64,000 nucleotides of DNA from contig LLCB01000021.1 of the NCBI GenBank assembly GCA_001414345.1, forward strand, positions 248,001-312,000, read 5' to 3'. The position numbers and the translations under genes were made by a program. Source of the stretch: Hymenoscyphus infarciens (taxonomy: Eukaryota > Ascomycota > Leotiomycetes > Helotiales > Helotiaceae). Position 1 is the stretch's first letter. Each line of letters opens with the position of its first letter. This document shows positions 1 to 10,035 of the stretch, piece by piece. The notes beneath the pieces are model-generated. The model did no database searches, was not told the origin of the DNA, and saw nothing but the letters and a program-made list of their open reading frames with translations.

Positions 1-260
1 TATCAAGGACAAAGTATCTTTTAACCATTGTAGTAGACTACTTGGAACTCAACAGCAACCGAAAGGAGATAGTTCTACTTTCTACACTTCTAAGACATAT
101 AAAATATCTTTCCGCTGAGATCCCGCCTTCAGCCTTCAACCCCACCTATGACTCCACACCCGGGCAGAAAATCCCAGATAAAAGACCCACAACGGACACA
201 CAGGATTTAGAGTTGCAAATAAGAAACAGTTTTCCATCAAAAAGAAACTTCTCTCTCATA

Positions 261-378
261 GGACAGATGGCCGAGTGGTTATGGCGCGTGACTCAAGTAG
301 CTTCTGGCTTCTTCGTTGATTCAATCAATGAGTATTCTCGTAGGGCAACCTGCAGGGGTTCGAATCCCCTTCTGTTCA
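261..378 (+). tRNA. tRNA-Leu(CAA) with intron
   Basis: The cloverleaf folds from the sequence. The 7-bp acceptor stem pairs 261-267 with 371-377, with one G-T pair. The D stem is GCC 270-272 with GGC 283-285, and the anticodon CAA is at 294-296. A long variable arm at 341-353 has an AGG/CCT stem and a GCAA loop. The T arm is 354-370 and the discriminator is A378. Pairing resumes at 336, so an intron of about 37 nt lies at 298-334, one base 3' of the anticodon, which is the normal site. A long variable arm, discriminator A and an intron-bearing CAA species together fit leucine. The anticodon stem as drawn has one internal T-T mismatch. Confidence 0.87.
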
Positions 379-390
379 ACGGACACTTTC

Positions 391-395
391 TTTTT
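391..395 (+). terminator. Pol III terminator of tRNA-Leu
   Basis: A T5 run begins 13 bases after the tRNA discriminator base, as expected for RNA polymerase III termination. Confidence 0.6.
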
Positions 396-1921
396 AGCTT
401 CTTTGGGGCACAGCATGATATTTTGGCGAATTTCCAAGTTGAGTTTGTATAAGGATATTTGAGAGGCAAAGCTGGAAAGTGAAGCGAGCTCAGTACCAGT
501 GGTAATTCAAGCAATTAGTAGTATTGAAGATAGCCTACAAAGGATCTACCGAGTATGTTTTACCTGTATCTTTTGTCTAGAATAAATATATTAAGTGAAG
601 AAAAGTATAATCCGACTTAGAGTGCCTTTTATAGCAGGTAGGTTATAAGCAAACGGTAAGCCGAGATAAATCGAAGTACCTCTGAGAGATGTATTGACTA
701 CGCAGAGAGAGAAAAGAGGAACTAATGGAAAGCGTCTACCTTACTTGCTGTGACAGACAAGAATTAGTATCCCCTTTCCCCAAAGCCCCCGCATTGTAAA
801 TGCTTGGTACTGAACCGGAATCCAAAATATGTTTCACCTCTCTCTCTTCGGACGTCTTTTCGAACTCACGAGACAGGATAGAGCCAAGAGCTCGGGCTTG
901 AGTCAAATCTTTTAATGGCAAAAGGGTTTTCTAGCTAAGCAAATGGCACGTCTTGAACCAGTTTCGAGGATTGGGGCTGGCACTGAAGAGTTGAGACTGC
1001 GGGTTAATCCGGGCCAAGCCTTTGATTTCCCTTCTCTGATGTCGGGTCTGACTCTTTGGTTTGTAGGGGAGGCCGCAAGTGTCTTCAGATTTGGAATCGG
1101 AGCCGCTAGAGCTGTTGAGCTTAAGTTATGGTGGTGGTGGTGGTGGAGTTGTGATCCGATGTGGCTGTAAGGATGCGCTGGCCAAGGACGGGTCACGAGC
1201 GGAAAAGCCGGAGTTTTCGCCTCGGCATTTCTTGATGACGTAGAGCTTCCCCTGCAAAGAAAGAAAAGCTTAGATTCACAACTGACACGCATCTCTTTTG
1301 TCCTTGGTCTCTGCGTGCAAAAAGTAGCGTAAACTACTTATTCACCACTTGTTTTGTTTCCTGAATCGCGAGTTCATCTAAGCGTTGCGTTTAGACCTAA
1401 ATCTCCACAGGAACCATCCACCATTGGAAGCGGCAGTCGGCCCCTACCTTACCTCCTCGGATTTTTAGCTTAGTGGCCGAGACCATTTTACCTTACGTCC
1501 CGTCGTCATCCATCTCCATCAACATCCAAGTCCAAGACCAAGAAAATCAGCAACCTTTCTTCAGCTCGACAACCACTCACTCCCCCTTCACCTCAAGTAA
1601 TGAACCCAGCCTCCCCCCTTTGATATTACTCGAGTACGACCTTTTCTTCGCGACCCTCGCCTACGCCTACTCACGTATCATCTCATATCAGTTGCAACAC
1701 ACACCTGCAGCTTCTTACTCGACGCTCGTCCTCGAAACGGTCAAGGTATGTGTGTTTGTCTCAACCCTGCCCTGAACATCCCACCAAATGTTTCGAAGAA
1801 TGCCCATACCGAAGAACTGGAAGTTTTCCATGCTAACAGATCTTCCATCTTAAAGGGTCCAGTTGCCACTCAATATCGATCATTTCATCTAATAATCTTA
1901 CTTACCCATACCAACCTCCAT
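396..1921. other. intergenic region upstream of SUR7-like gene
   Basis: No convincing gene is seen. It holds a short TGG microsatellite of about six to seven units near 1130-1147. A C/T-rich stretch at about 1480-1740 reads like promoter or 5' UTR of the following gene; its open frame lacks an ATG start. Confidence 0.5.
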
Positions 1922-2857
1922 CATGGCTGGAATCCGTAGGTCCAATTGCATCCCTCCCTTGGGGAAGCCCTACTGACAACCCAAAAGGTGGTGCAATGGG
2001 CACTGTGTCCCTGATCCTAATCGGTGGATCCATTGTTCTGATGTTCTTCGTTATCTTGAGCGGAGTGACGAATAGCACGCCGCTCAACAAGACTTATTTC
2101 CTTCAAGCCGATACCTCCAGAATCGCAGGAGCCCGACCAGTGTCGCAATGGACGTATTTCTATGTCTGCGGTCCCGGTAACACCGACTGCGGTTCTCCCG
2201 TACCAGACCTACCAATCGGATACGCTTGGATTGGAGGCGGAGAGGGTGCACCAGCTCAGATGTTGGGGTATGTTGGAATCTTCAAGCTGTAGCTTCCCCG
2301 CTAACAAATACCACAGTTCGCAAGGCAAGGGCACCACAAGCAAATATTATTATTATATGTGGCGATTTGGATGGGTATTTTACCTAATTGCCCTCCTCTC
2401 CAATGTTGTCAGTTTCTTTACCTGTCTTCTGGCACCTTGCAGTCGACTCGCATCCGGAGTTTCTGGCTTCTTTGTAGCCAATGCTCTGTTTTGGTTCACC
2501 CTCGCAGCTTCTTTAATGACGTACGTACCATCTTTCAGCTACCCGACAATAAATGGGCTTAATTGCTAATTTTCGCATAGTGCTGTTTTTGTCAAGGCTC
2601 GAAATGCATTCACAAGCAATGGACAAACAGCAAGCATTGGTCGCTGGGCCTTTGGATTTACATGGGGCGCGTGGGCTGCCATGTTTTTGGCCACCATCTT
2701 TCTCTTCTTGGGCTGTGGAGCAGGCGGTAGCAACAGAACTACCAAATCGACTGCTCGAGGTGGTGTCTTTAGCCGGTCAGCTCACGGAAGTAGACGTTCT
2801 CGGGGTTCTTTCATTGACAACGATAGCTCAAGACGGGTCAAGGAAGAATATGCTTAA
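1922..2857 (+). CDS. SUR7/PalI-family membrane protein
   Basis: The model has four exons (1922-1934, 1988-2267, 2317-2520, 2581-2857), giving 257 aa with all phases consistent. The first intron has a CTGAC branch motif. The product starts MAGIR and enters a hydrophobic helix at once, at about residues 10-28. A luminal loop follows with the family-like W-x2-FYVCG motif and further cysteines. Three more hydrophobic helices come from exons 3 and 4, and a basic/Ser-rich cytoplasmic tail ends in EEYA. SUR7/PalI proteins are four-TM claudin-like proteins of the fungal cell cortex (eisosomes, or ambient-pH sensing for PalI). The family call rests on topology and the loop motif. Which subfamily it belongs to cannot be decided here. 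Confidence 0.8.
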
Positions 2858-3232
2858 GCTTATCAAGTCGAATGATCGCTCGGAACAGCAACAGCAACTG
2901 AGGACGAACATGAGACATTGTCGAATGGGATTTTGGATAATATCCAAGGGACTTGGGGAGAAGTGTGATTAACAGCTGGTGAAGGAGGGCATGTACAATA
3001 TGCAGGGAGTTTTGGCATGGTGGTTTGGCATTTAAATTACTTAATGTCTACGTAGCAATATAAGAAAATAATTTTAGAACTCAAAAGATGCCTTCAATGT
3101 GAGAGGTCAGAAGCCATATCGTTCAATTAACTGGGGAAATTGATGATAAACGAGCGAGATTATCGACTCATATTCCTTGTTTCTTGCGATTGTCACACCA
3201 TAGTACCCGGAGGGCCGGGAACGATATCGGAG
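2858..3232. other. intergenic SUR7-LIP2
   Basis: Short intergenic region with the SUR7-like 3' end and the upstream region of the lipoyltransferase. No other feature seen. Confidence 0.5.
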
Positions 3233-3355
3233 ATGGAAAGCGTCGGCTCGGAACACTTTCGGGGTCTTCCTTCAGTCCCCAAAATTAATTCTCGAAAACC
3301 ACAGCCTCGTCTCCCGCCTCGTCAGCTCCATGAATACCTACCAAAACGCGCCGCA

Positions 3356-5032
3356 ATGGCACCCCTCCTCCAACACATCCACATCCGCGGTCTCTCCCCC
3401 TTCGCCAAAGTCCTCGCCCTCCAAAACAAGCTCGTAACGCAAAACCTCCTACATAAATCCTCGCCCACCACCTACCCAGCTCCTCTCCCTACGGTAATAA
3501 CCTTCACGCCACCTCCGATATACACCTTTGGCAGACGATCGCCGCCTTCTCTTCTTGATGATGCGCAGATTGCGAATTTGAAAGAGCCGCTGAGGGATTG
3601 GCATACGGGTTTACGATTGGGTGCAAATAAAGATGGGGATTTGGCGGAAAATGTTGAGGTGGTAGCGGAGGTTGAGGGGACGCAACGGGGGGGACTGACT
3701 ACGTTCCATGGACCAGGACAGGTTGTTGTGTTTCCGGTTATTGATTTGAAGGGGGAGAGTATAATAAATTCTCCTTCGGGGAAATATTACAAGAAGGGAT
3801 TGGATGTTAGGAGTTATGTGTGTTTACTGGAAGATACCACGATCGGGCTTCTGAAGGGCGAATTCGGCATCTCAGCGAAGAGGACGGAGAACCCGGGGGT
3901 TTGGGTTGATGTCGCGCATCCTGAGGAACAGATTACTACTTCTAGGAGGATTAAGGCCTTCGCACGGGAATTGAGGAGGTTGAGGGAGGGGAAGGAGGAA
4001 CATGAGCCGGTGGATTGTAAGATCGCGGCGTTGGGGGTGCATTTGAGGAGATATGTTACTTCATATGGTCTAGCGATTAATTGCTCGACGGATCTCAGGT
4101 GGTTTGACAGGATCACTGCTTGTGGGCTTGAGGGACTGGGAACGACTACTATTCGACAATTGGGTAGTCCTACGAAAGAGGGATTGATCAAGGCGAATGT
4201 TAAGACTCGAGAGGATGCTCAGCAGGAACTTGCGGGGTTGTGGGCAAGGAGGTTTGCGAGCGGGATTTGGGGAATACCTGGGCCTTTTGGGAAGAGAGCA
4301 CATGGGAGTTGGAATGAGGTGGTGCAAAGTCGGGTTTGGGGCGCGGATATGGATGGGAGTGGGGAAGGCCTGGGGATAGATGATGTCCCCGAGAGCTTGC
4401 AGAATACGGCGGGGAAATGGCCTCTTGCGATACCAGATCCCGTACCTAGAGAACGAATACTTTCGAAGAACACGATGGAGCACGCGAGACAGAGAAAAGT
4501 GAAACAGGAGAAAACTCAGTGGGCACAGCAGAATACCATGAAATTGCTGGACGATGAAATAAGGGAGATCAAGAAGCAGATTGAGGGGAAGAAGTTGGAT
4601 GATAGGGATATAAGTCTCATCGTCAAGGGACTCGGGAGGAAGATGATGGATGAGCATAAGTCAGCGTTGGACAAGGCTAAAGAAGTGAGTGTGCTGAACG
4701 CTAAGAAGACGGCATATGAGAAGAAGTTGGAGCGGGCTGGATATAGGTTGCAGGCGAAGGTTGTTCGGAAGACGACTTCTACGCCTGGTGGTGGAGCTTC
4801 AGTGCGGCGCCCTCTGCTGCATGAGCTGCTGCGTAAGGATGATGGAGAGAAGAAGGTTGAAGAGATAAAGACGATAGTTGGAGATTTGGAAACTCAACTG
4901 GAAAATACGGGAATTCCGGACAAGGAAAAGGAATCTCTTCGCAATCAAATCAACGAGGCGAACTATAAAATCCGAAGCATGGAAAAGGAAGGGAAAGATG
5001 ATGGCGGAGCGGGAGAAATAACAAGAGAGTAG
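3356..5032 (+). CDS. lip2: Lipoyl(octanoyl)transferase, mitochondrial (LipB family) with long C-terminal extension
   Basis: This enzyme transfers octanoyl from acyl carrier protein to lipoyl domains in mitochondria. The single-exon frame is open from 3143, with ATGs at 3143, 3233 and 3356. The 3356 start, giving about 558 aa, begins just before the conserved ALQNKLV region. Upstream starts could add a targeting peptide. LipB motifs are clear: RGG..T.HGPGQ near residue 113, PGVW, the lysine motif KIAALG, and CSTDLRWFDRITACG carrying the catalytic cysteine. After the catalytic domain come about 280 residues not expected of LipB, including charged, coiled-coil-like helices. The frame continues beyond TAG5030 (separate entry). 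Residues after about 340 cannot be assigned a function. Confidence 0.85.
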   Translation: MAPLLQHIHIRGLSPFAKVLALQNKLVTQNLLHKSSPTTYPAPLPTVITFTPPPIYTFGRRSPPSLLDDAQIANLKEPLRDWHTGLRLGANKDGDLAENVEVVAEVEGTQRGGLTTFHGPGQVVVFPVIDLKGESIINSPSGKYYKKGLDVRSYVCLLEDTTIGLLKGEFGISAKRTENPGVWVDVAHPEEQITTSRRIKAFARELRRLREGKEEHEPVDCKIAALGVHLRRYVTSYGLAINCSTDLRWFDRITACGLEGLGTTTIRQLGSPTKEGLIKANVKTREDAQQELAGLWARRFASGIWGIPGPFGKRAHGSWNEVVQSRVWGADMDGSGEGLGIDDVPESLQNTAGKWPLAIPDPVPRERILSKNTMEHARQRKVKQEKTQWAQQNTMKLLDDEIREIKKQIEGKKLDDRDISLIVKGLGRKMMDEHKSALDKAKEVSVLNAKKTAYEKKLERAGYRLQAKVVRKTTSTPGGGASVRRPLLHELLRKDDGEKKVEEIKTIVGDLETQLENTGIPDKEKESLRNQINEANYKIRSMEKEGKDDGGAGEITRE

Positions 5033-5296
5033 GCGGGGGAGGTTAAAGATGATGTGTAGGAAGAGAAACTGGTTCCGTGGCGCCCGCTAGCAAATAAGGA
5101 CCATGGACCAGGGGGGGAATTAGCGAGGGAGCAAACGGAGAAGGCTAAAGATTTAGATGCATAGGAAGAGAAACTGGTTACATGGCGTCCGCTGATAAAT
5201 AAGGATATCAGAGTGGGACAAGCACGGGAATTCCCTGAGAATGATCCAAAAGTTGCACGATTCCAAGTTATGAGACGATGTAAAAAGATGTATTAA
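5033..5296 (+). other. In-frame continuation of lip2 interrupted only by TAG codons
   Basis: The lip2 frame stays open for 88 codons to TAA at 5294, broken only by TAG at 5057 and 5162. The two TAGs are exactly 105 nt (35 codons) apart. Each is followed by the same peptide, EEKLV-x-WRPL-x-NKD. The segment before the annotated stop (GEITRE) aligns with GELAREQ in the next unit, where the lip2 stop TAG matches CAA (Gln). This is seen directly. It may be a decayed repeat tail, in which C-to-T change (CAG to TAG) would fit RIP, or stop-codon readthrough. There is no evidence of translation. Confidence 0.6.
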
Positions 5297-6276
5297 CTGT
5301 GTATGAATCACTTGTGTGAAATCTCAATATAGAAAATACCCTCGACGTTTTTGGTAGAACACCACAGCTCTCCTCGTTTCTATTTACAATTCGTGGTAAC
5401 CTCTGTGGATAAAAGAGGGCTAGTGAGGGTAGGTGATTCGCTTACGGAGATAGGAGATGCCTTCTAAAAACTTTGGGTTCCGGTCTAAGGTATCGAGAGG
5501 GGAAGTTACGTTATTCAAGAGTTCGTTCACTCGTTCTTCTACTTATACTACGTCACTCTTATTTTTCACTATTCTATTGTTAAGGTGTTTGAGATAATTT
5601 GGTTTTGGTCGCTCAAGACATGGAGAGACAAGTCTTCGAGTAGTTATTAGCAACTTGGTCAAGGGATAGAAACGAGAAGGCAGGTTTACCACCTTGCTGA
5701 ATATGAACCTCTATTGGCGGGAACCCTACAGAGGGAGAGATACTACATTAGTCCTCCCCCCCCCCTCTAACTTTGCAGATCTGGGAGAGGCTATAGAAAG
5801 TCCTAGTAATGTCAGGGTATTTGGCCAATAGAAGCTAGAAGCTTCTTTATCATTCTATTTTTTTTTAAATTTAACTCTTCTTATCGGCTCGGCGCTTTGT
5901 GAGTCATTATAATGTAATTAGGGGGGGGGGGTATAACATTGGAGAGTTAAAAAGGCTAGCATCTATAGGAAAGTTTTTCTCTTTGTTCATGATTGGGGGT
6001 TCTGAATATGATACTCGAGGTGTTATTTTGATAAGAGGAAAGGGGAGGAACTCTAGGAGCACCAGGTTTACCGCTCTGTCGCGGATTCCGATGGGACTTC
6101 CCGTCGTTCGTTTTTGGTGGCTTTGAAGTTTGGGAAGATTGAGGAGTTGGACTATCAAATTCTTTGTGAGAAGTTAAAAGATTGTGAGCTTGAGGTTGGG
6201 GTTTATGCACAATGGGATGAGAGGAAATTATTCTTGCGTTTGGCGAGAATTTCTTGTGACTCTGGTTGTCTATTTA
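5297..6276. other. non-coding region with C/G runs
   Basis: No supportable gene. It holds long C and G runs (about 5756-5765 and 5921-5931) discussed as a possible small inverted-repeat element, and otherwise AT-rich DNA. Confidence 0.45.
5751..5931. repeat. Possible small inverted-repeat element with C/G-run termini
   Basis: The left end reads GTCCTC followed by a C run and CTAA. The right end, on the other strand, reads a C run followed by CTAATTA. Each end abuts TA. The ends resemble those of the clearer palindromic element at 36334-36438. Low-complexity runs make the match weak. Confidence 0.3.
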
Positions 6277-6901
6277 GGGCGTCCTGAAAGTGCAAAATTC
6301 CAAAAACGACTAAATCATAAATCGCAAAAGTTAAGTATTTATAGCTAGATTAACTAAGGCCTCTAAGAGCTATAGCTAATCTTAAATTATATTATACTAT
6401 CTACTTAATCTCTTACTTCTTATTCTTTTCTTTTATATATTGCGTATATCGAGAGAGAGTGTACGAGAGAGGGAGTAAGAGAGTAAGAGAGTAAGTAATT
6501 ATTTCGAGGAAAGTTTTTCCTAGCGTAGGTAAGGGGAGTTTAGTTAAAGTAGTAAACAATCCCCTCCCCCTCTTCCCCTCTTCCCCTCTTCCTCTTACTC
6601 TCTTATTTATCTAGAAATAATAGGAAGAATACGATACGAGAGTTAGGTGATAGGTAGTAAAGATATAATAGTAACCTAGAAGGAGACGATAAGATAGTAA
6701 GAGGGCTATGTCACTACTATATACGTAATACTCATTATCCTTCTCTCTTCTTTAATTAGCTAGTTACTATAGTTAAGACTATCTAATCTTAATATATAGA
6801 GACGGGGGAGGGGGAGGGGGAATTTAATTATTTTCTTTTTTATATATAGAAAGTAATTTTTTGCGATTCGCTATTTGCGATTACGTTGTTTTTGGATGCC
6901 T
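6277..6901. mobile_element. MITE of Tc1/mariner type, TA-flanked, AT-rich core
   Basis: The left end (GGGCGTCC, then CCAAAAACGACTAA and ATCGCAAAA) matches the reverse complement of the right end (GGCATCC, then AAAAACAACGTAA and ATCGCAAAA). The right copy appears to lack roughly 17 nt near its tip. Both ends abut TA, the target duplication of Tc1/mariner transposons. The roughly 625-bp interior is strongly AT/TA-rich with GAGAGTAA and CCCCTCTT simple repeats that are partly inverted, and it has no transposase frame. The TA excess fits repeat-induced point mutation. Family assignment rests on the TIR and TA only. Confidence 0.55.
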
Positions 6902-7209
6902 TACTATTCTAAAACAATCAAATCAGATTGGTAATACGAAGGGCCCTTTCAAAGTGGATGTGTATGTCTTTCCATCAGTTATTGGCAACCTAGCCAATTG
7001 CTGAAATCTTCCCCAATTATGTACAAATTCGTCTTTGCTTTTCTCATGAGCTATGCAATTTCCAGGTTACATGCGAGTTAGAAAGCTCTAGGACTGCTCT
7101 TATGTTCGCCAAAGCCAATAATCTGAATCATTTCATCCCATTTTTGCAAGTCCGCCAACCACTGTCAAAAATTATGCTCCGTGCTTCTCCCCTTTCCTGC
7201 GAACTTCCT
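6902..7209. other. intergenic, 3' of the 7.2-9.4 kb gene
   Basis: About 300 bases with no recognisable feature. Confidence 0.4.
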
Positions 7210-9383
7210 TTACATAGAAACCTTGGGCTTCCACAACTCCACGATTCCTGTCACGCGATCCGTCAACTCGACCAAGGTTAGCGTAGATACTGATTCCATC
7301 CTACCTTCAAAGGACGGTGGATTCTCGACTAGGACATGGAAATTGAACTGTTCGAGTGCCGGAAGATCGCGAATATAACGAAGCCAAGGTAGATCACCCT
7401 CAGCTTTTACAACTCGGCGGGCTTGCGCTGGACCAAGACGAATGAATGCTCTTATGGTGCGTAAGAATGGGAGGTTCAACTTGATATAGTCGCAAAGATC
7501 CATAACACCCCGGAACTCCTGCTGGATCGTTGGTCCCGTACGACGGTGAGCATGAGCAGGTTTGGTGGTAAAGGTGACGTGTGAAATCCAACGATGATGG
7601 TCGACGTGCTCGCAAGGCTGCTCGTGTACTTGTTCTCTCGGTCTATACATTTGTTTTCTCATCTTTGCTGGAATGAGAATTTCTCGTTCTCTAGAGTGAA
7701 ATACAGCGTTAGTGGTGGTAGCAAGGTTATCGGAATGACTTACGCCTTCTCTCTTGTCCGCATCACGATAGCTTGCAGTGCTAATCGAGGAAGACAAATC
7801 TACCACGGCATTATCCCAGAACCATTCCATCAAGTCATTCAAGACCCCAAGAGCTCTCTGACTCTTCCTCTGAAGATCGTGGTGCTCTCCGTCAATTTTT
7901 GTGCCGTTCATGGCTTTGGTGTGGTATGTTCTTCCCTCAAAGATTGCAAGAGTGGCACACAAAGCCTCCAGGTTTCGATACTCCTCTTCCTTCAAGTAGT
8001 CCAGCATTCCAGCTTTATGCTTCAGGTGGAAGGACAGATCAGAATATCGCTTTTCTTCGGGTGACCCTTGCGTTGCGCCACTCCCTAGTGAAGGGAAGCT
8101 TGGATGAGTGCTTTTGCGAGCAATTCCATGATATGGCCACTTTCGGGAATTTTCAGGATTCGTGACAGGGTAGCGCATATTTGGTGCCCCTAGAAGTGTC
8201 AGTTCTTGCGTATCTAGGAAAGTCCCGGTACGGCCATATTCAAGAATGGTTCAGGAACACCGTAGTGGTAGGGGTCAAACAAGTCAACAACGAGAAAGGA
8301 GGGAGTGGGGAATACAGCACCGAGAACTTACATTGAAAAACCACAAGCTCGTAGATTACAGATCTTATCTCCCTGGGTAAATCCATAAACCTTTTCAAAA
8401 ACCTTGAAGGTAAGTCAGCGCAGGCTTTTTCTCCAGAAGGGATTACCAACGAAAGGGAGAACTGAACTCCACCCAAGTAGTTGTAGAAAGCGCCGACTCG
8501 TTCATTGGGGTAAAAGGGATTGGTCGCAAAGACGCCATCAATGTTGAGGCAGTTTCCGGTGAACATAGCTGGCACAGGAGTTATGACACGTTGAATACCC
8601 TTGCTCTCCGAGTTCCAAGCACAGTTGCACTGTGGAAGAAAGAGGGGTCGGTCAGAGTGATCGAGATTGCAAGCGGTCATTGGCACAAATTGCATGTTTG
8701 GGTCCTTTCTGGGTGGGGATCAGCAAACCAGGACCAACTTAAAAACAGCAAGATGAAATATACCTTGGGCTGTCGCAATATCTGTCGTTCCAACTCTGGA
8801 GCATCTTCCTTGTCAAGTCCCAAATATAGATTTGTCTTTCCTCCTTTGATCCTGGGTGGCTGCGAAGCAGACTTTCGAGGACACTTTGTGAAACGATAGA
8901 CTGCACATCAATTTGGCTAACATCGTTCTTGACTTCATGTATTTCGTTCTGGGCCGGCTTGTTTGGGGTTACAGCGCTCTCGACTTCCGGATTGTCGTCA
9001 CTGACTTCCTCGTCACTGACTTCCTCAGCACTGACTTCCTCGTCACTGAACTCCTCGTCACTGAACTCTTCGTCTTCGCTTTCTACTTCCTGGTTTTTGT
9101 TCTTGACGCTTTTGATAATTGGTCTCTTGGCAATGTTTCTTCTCTTCCATTGGCGCCGACTGGATCGCTTGACTAAATTCTTCGGGCTAAGAACCTCTCG
9201 AATCCCTTCTACCTCAGAAAGAGCGACTGGAAAAGGCTTCGACATTTGGTCCGCAGATGATGGAACCGTTGATGCCCTCTCGAAAAGGAAGCGTAAAAGC
9301 GCCATGACTTCGAGGAACGGTATCGCTCCAAGGAATCGCCTGATGAAGAGCGGTACCCAACCCTCGTCGCTGAACATGGCCAT
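7210..9383 (-). CDS. Hypothetical protein with F-box-like/DUF7730-type segment
   Basis: Three exons on the minus strand (9383-8764, 8708-8332, 8189-7210) keep phase throughout and give 658 aa. The first 206 residues are basic, then strongly acidic with repeated SDEEFSDEE/VSDEEVS units (about residues 105-135). The middle contains FMDLPREIRSVIYELVV, the F-box-like motif common to large fungal families of structurally predicted F-box/DUF7730 proteins. The C-terminal third resembles the sheet-rich part of those proteins (HVTFTTKP, then RRVVKAEGDLPW). Function is unknown. These families are often lineage-expanded in Leotiomycetes. An upstream exon cannot be excluded. Confidence 0.6.
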
Positions 9384-10035
9384 TATTCTCCGGGTTCCGA
9401 AGGCACCTATCGAAATGTGCTCAGTTCGTTGTTCAAGATAATTCCGTGGTTATGGCTTCGCAGATGGACAAGGTTGTGGTGTTGTGGTTGGTCCAGACTT
9501 TGACGAAGGAGGCGCGACCGGCCGAAAAGGAGAACGACAGCCAGATCTGCTCACCAAGACGAAAAAGGAGACGAAGTGTTGTCGAAAATACCCGGCGCGC
9601 TGGAGATCAGCTTTGTGGCATCGTGATGTCGAGGTCGGACGTTGGTTGGTTGGAGAAGGTGCTAGAAGTTGAAAAGTGCTATGGGTAGCCGGGGAATTTT
9701 GTTTTGCCTCGCAGGCGACCTCGCTTTGCCAATGGGAGAGTGAAATCTGTTGACCAGACGCCAGTGAAATTGAATGTGAGAAATTTTCCACTTTGGACGG
9801 TCTAATTTGCAGCACTACCTAAGTTTTACAGTTTTTCGGATGAAATTAGAGAATATTAGAAAAGAAGATGGGTATCATGACAAAAAATGTAAAATAAAAT
9901 CCCGACCCATCCAACGCCTACGCTCATGCTACCCAAGAGCGCCTTTCTTCCCATGAAAAGAGCAAACTCGTCCATAATATCGCCCTCTATTCATTCCATC
10001 CGCCCACATGGAGAGCGTGTTTGCTCAAGAGCCAA
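9384..10035. other. intergenic between two minus-strand genes
   Basis: Promoter side of the preceding gene and 3' side of the SH3 gene. Open frames here lack support as genes. Confidence 0.4.

Noticed and set aside
42..452. Open frame overlapping the tRNA
   Set aside because: It runs through the tRNA cloverleaf, starts with a non-ATG codon and has no domain.
1130..1147. TGG microsatellite as a possible functional motif
   Set aside because: It is a simple repeat with no neighbouring coding or structural context.
1473..1775. 100-codon frame upstream of the SUR7-like gene
   Set aside because: It starts with GTG, is low complexity, and lies in what looks like the 5' UTR or promoter of the next gene.
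5899..6210. Overlapping frames on both strands next to the G run
   Set aside because: Both strands are open because the sequence is low complexity, and no protein features are seen.
6430..6600. GAGAGTAA / CCCCTCTT tracts as a possible CRISPR-like or satellite array
   Set aside because: They are simple-sequence tracts inside the mariner-like element, without regular spacers.
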